5,432 nucleotides of DNA from Deltaproteobacteria bacterium (lineage in GTDB: Bacteria; Desulfobacterota; Binatia; UBA9968). The notes under the pieces were generated by a model. That model worked only from the letters and a program-made list of their open reading frames with translations. It was not told the DNA's origin and did not search any database. The position numbers and the translations under genes are program-made. Shown here in pieces: positions 4,020 through 5,432 of the stretch (the first letter of the stretch is position 1; each line of letters starts with the position of its first letter). The DNA is taken from positions 1-5,432 of the forward strand of contig JAJONK010000491.1 of NCBI GenBank assembly GCA_021323355.1, given 5' to 3'.

Positions 4020-5432
4020 ATGGCTAAAAGAATGGTTCCTCGGGATCAAAGCCACCTGCCGGATTCGAAACTGCTGCTGCAGGTGCTTACCTCAGTGAAG
4101 AAGGGCGACTTTAGCGCAAGGCTTCCCGGCAGCTGGACCGGCGTTGATGGCAAGATCGCCGATACCATCAATGACATCATCGAGATGATGTCGGATAGCA
4201 CCAAAGAAATGGAGCGAGTCAGCCGGGTTGTCGGTAAAGAGGGGCGGCTGTCACAACGGGCGGTGCTTCCAGGAGCATCGGGTTCATGGAGAAGCAGGGT
4301 CAATGCGGTGAACCATTTGATCGATGATCTGGTCCGTCCAACTACCGAAATGGCCCGGGTTATCGGGGCCGTGGCCAAGGGCGATCTAACCCAGACCGTG
4401 GCGCTGGACGCCGAAGGCCAGCCGCTGAGAGGGGAATTTCTTCGCACCGCGAAAATGGTTAACGCGATGGTGAAACAGCTCGACGGTTTTGCCGCCGAGG
4501 TCACGCGTGTCGCTCGCGAGGTGGGAACCGAAGGCAAACTCGGCGGCCAGGCCCAGGTTCGAGATGTCAGCGGGGTTTGGAAAGATTTAACCGAGAGCGT
4601 AAACATGATGGCGGGTAATTTGACGGCGCAGGTGCGCAATATCGCCGACGTCACCATAGCCGTGGCCAACGGCGATCTGTCCAAAAAAATCACCGTCGAT
4701 GTGCGCGGCGAGATCCTTCAGCTCAAAGACACCATCAACACCATGGTGGATCAACTAAGAAGCTTTGCCGCCGAGGTCACCCGGGTTGCGCGCGAGGTCG
4801 GCACCGACGGCAAGCTCGGCGGCCAGGCCGTCGTTCCCGGCGTCGCCGGCACCTGGAAAGATTTGACCGACAGCGTCAATGCTATGGCCAGCAATTTGAC
4901 ATCGCAGGTGCGAAATATCGCCGATGTCACCATTGCCGTCGCCAACGGAGATTTATCGAGAAAAATTACCGTCGATGTCAAAGGTGAAATTCTCCAGCTT
5001 AAAGACACGATCAACACGATGGTCGATCAGTTGCGCAGCTTTGCCGCCGAAGTCACTCGGGTGGCCCGTGAGGTCGGCACCGAAGGCAAGCTGGGCGGCC
5101 AGGCCGTCGTTCCCGGCGTCGCCGGCACCTGGAAAGACCTGACGGACAGCGTCAACTTGATGGCGGGCAATCTCACCGACCAGGTTCGAAATATCGCTGA
5201 CGTTACCATCGCGGTCGCCAACGGCGACTTATCCAAAAAGATCACCGTCGACGTGCGCGGCGAAATTCTCCAGCTCAAAGAAGCCATCAACACCATGGTC
5301 GATCAGTTGCGCAGCTTTGCCGCCGAAGTTACTCGGGTGGCGCGTGAGGTCGGCACCGAAGGTAAGTTGGGCGGCCAAGCTCAGGTTCGAGATGTCAGCG
5401 GTGTTTGGAAAGATCTTACTGAGAACGTCAAC
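4020..5432 (+). CDS. Multi-HAMP hybrid histidine kinase (Nik1-like), N-terminal part (cut by window edge)
   Basis: The frame is open from ATG 4020 to the window edge (471 codons, no stop). Residues about 19-60 (LLQVLTSVKKGDFSARL...GKIADTINDIIEMM) are a first HAMP-like unit. Residues 62-157 form a divergent, slightly longer unit with the landmark VRPTTEMARVIGAVAKGDLTQ (105-125). From residue 158 onward come near-identical 92-residue units at 158-249, 250-341, 342-433 and a partial one from 434. Each has AAEVTRVAREVGTEGKLGGQA, a W-K-D-L-T segment, NIADVTIAVANGDLSKKITV and a closing INTMVDQL. This is the array found in group III (Nik1-type) hybrid kinases, where stacked HAMP domains transmit osmotic or other stress signals to a HisKA/HATPase core and receiver domains. 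Those catalytic domains are outside the window, so kinase activity is inferred. No signal peptide or membrane segment is seen, so it is a soluble cytoplasmic sensor. It is transcribed divergently from the Mo-hydroxylase remnant. Confidence 0.9.
   Translation, partial: MAKRMVPRDQSHLPDSKLLLQVLTSVKKGDFSARLPGSWTGVDGKIADTINDIIEMMSDSTKEMERVSRVVGKEGRLSQRAVLPGASGSWRSRVNAVNHLIDDLVRPTTEMARVIGAVAKGDLTQTVALDAEGQPLRGEFLRTAKMVNAMVKQLDGFAAEVTRVAREVGTEGKLGGQAQVRDVSGVWKDLTESVNMMAGNLTAQVRNIADVTIAVANGDLSKKITVDVRGEILQLKDTINTMVDQLRSFAAEVTRVAREVGTDGKLGGQAVVPGVAGTWKDLTDSVNAMASNLTSQVRNIADVTIAVANGDLSRKITVDVKGEILQLKDTINTMVDQLRSFAAEVTRVAREVGTEGKLGGQAVVPGVAGTWKDLTDSVNLMAGNLTDQVRNIADVTIAVANGDLSKKITVDVRGEILQLKEAINTMVDQLRSFAAEVTRVAREVGTEGKLGGQAQVRDVSGVWKDLTENVN
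4491..5432 (+). repeat. Tandem 276-bp repeats encoding HAMP units
   Basis: The units start at 4491, 4767, 5043 and 5319, an exact 276-bp period, with the last unit cut by the window edge. The segments 4818-4861 and 5094-5137 are identical over 44 bp; 4554-4573 equals 5382-5401 over 20 bp. The repeats preserve frame and are part of the coding sequence. Such identity invites recombination that adds or removes whole units, and can collapse in short-read assemblies. Confidence 0.93.

Noticed and set aside
4046..4693. A 215-codon minus-strand open frame, with similar ones at 4751-5017 and 5027-5296
   Set aside because: All are antisense to the HAMP repeats. They repeat the same low-complexity peptide because the underlying DNA repeats, and the sense strand explains everything.

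Overview
The window looks like a bacterial chromosome segment (about 55-60% GC by eye) from an environmental lineage rich in soluble molybdenum hydroxylases and multi-HAMP kinases. The gene content would fit uncultured soil or sponge-associated Proteobacteria, Desulfobacterota or Tectomicrobia-like groups, but nothing in the sequence fixes the taxon, and this placement is inference.

Minus strand, read right to left (3600 to 1): (i) the last ~25 codons of an upstream gene, probably the [2Fe-2S] small subunit of a molybdenum hydroxylase, overlapping the next start as TAATG; (ii) a xanthine dehydrogenase/CO dehydrogenase-type molybdopterin large subunit (3523-1449), broken near 2540 by what looks like an internal deletion of roughly 45-55 codons plus a frame change; (iii) a 299-bp gap full of short palindromes and a three-unit heptamer repeat; (iv) a CoxG-like SRPBCC protein (1149-691); (v) after 24 bp, the N-terminal 222 codons of a GMC-family flavin oxidoreductase that runs off the left edge. 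All four face the same way and would make sense as an oxidation/catabolic operon: a Mo hydroxylase, its CoxG accessory protein and an FAD alcohol dehydrogenase/oxidase. The Mo-hydroxylase part appears decayed, or misassembled.

The interval 3601-4016 has no gene I can support. It holds a striking 32-bp dyad (3818-3849) and a small hairpin followed by T residues on the minus strand.

Plus strand (4020 to the right edge): the N-terminal 471 codons of a long cytoplasmic protein made of tandem HAMP units with an exact 276-bp (92-residue) period. This matches the N-terminal part of Nik1-type (group III) multi-HAMP hybrid histidine kinases; the kinase and receiver domains would lie beyond the window.

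I see no CRISPR array, tRNA, rRNA, complete insertion sequence or clearly novel system. The best leads are the internally deleted Mo-hydroxylase operon, the 32-bp dyad, the palindrome cluster at 1272-1417 and the A-B-B-A pattern of HAMP modules.
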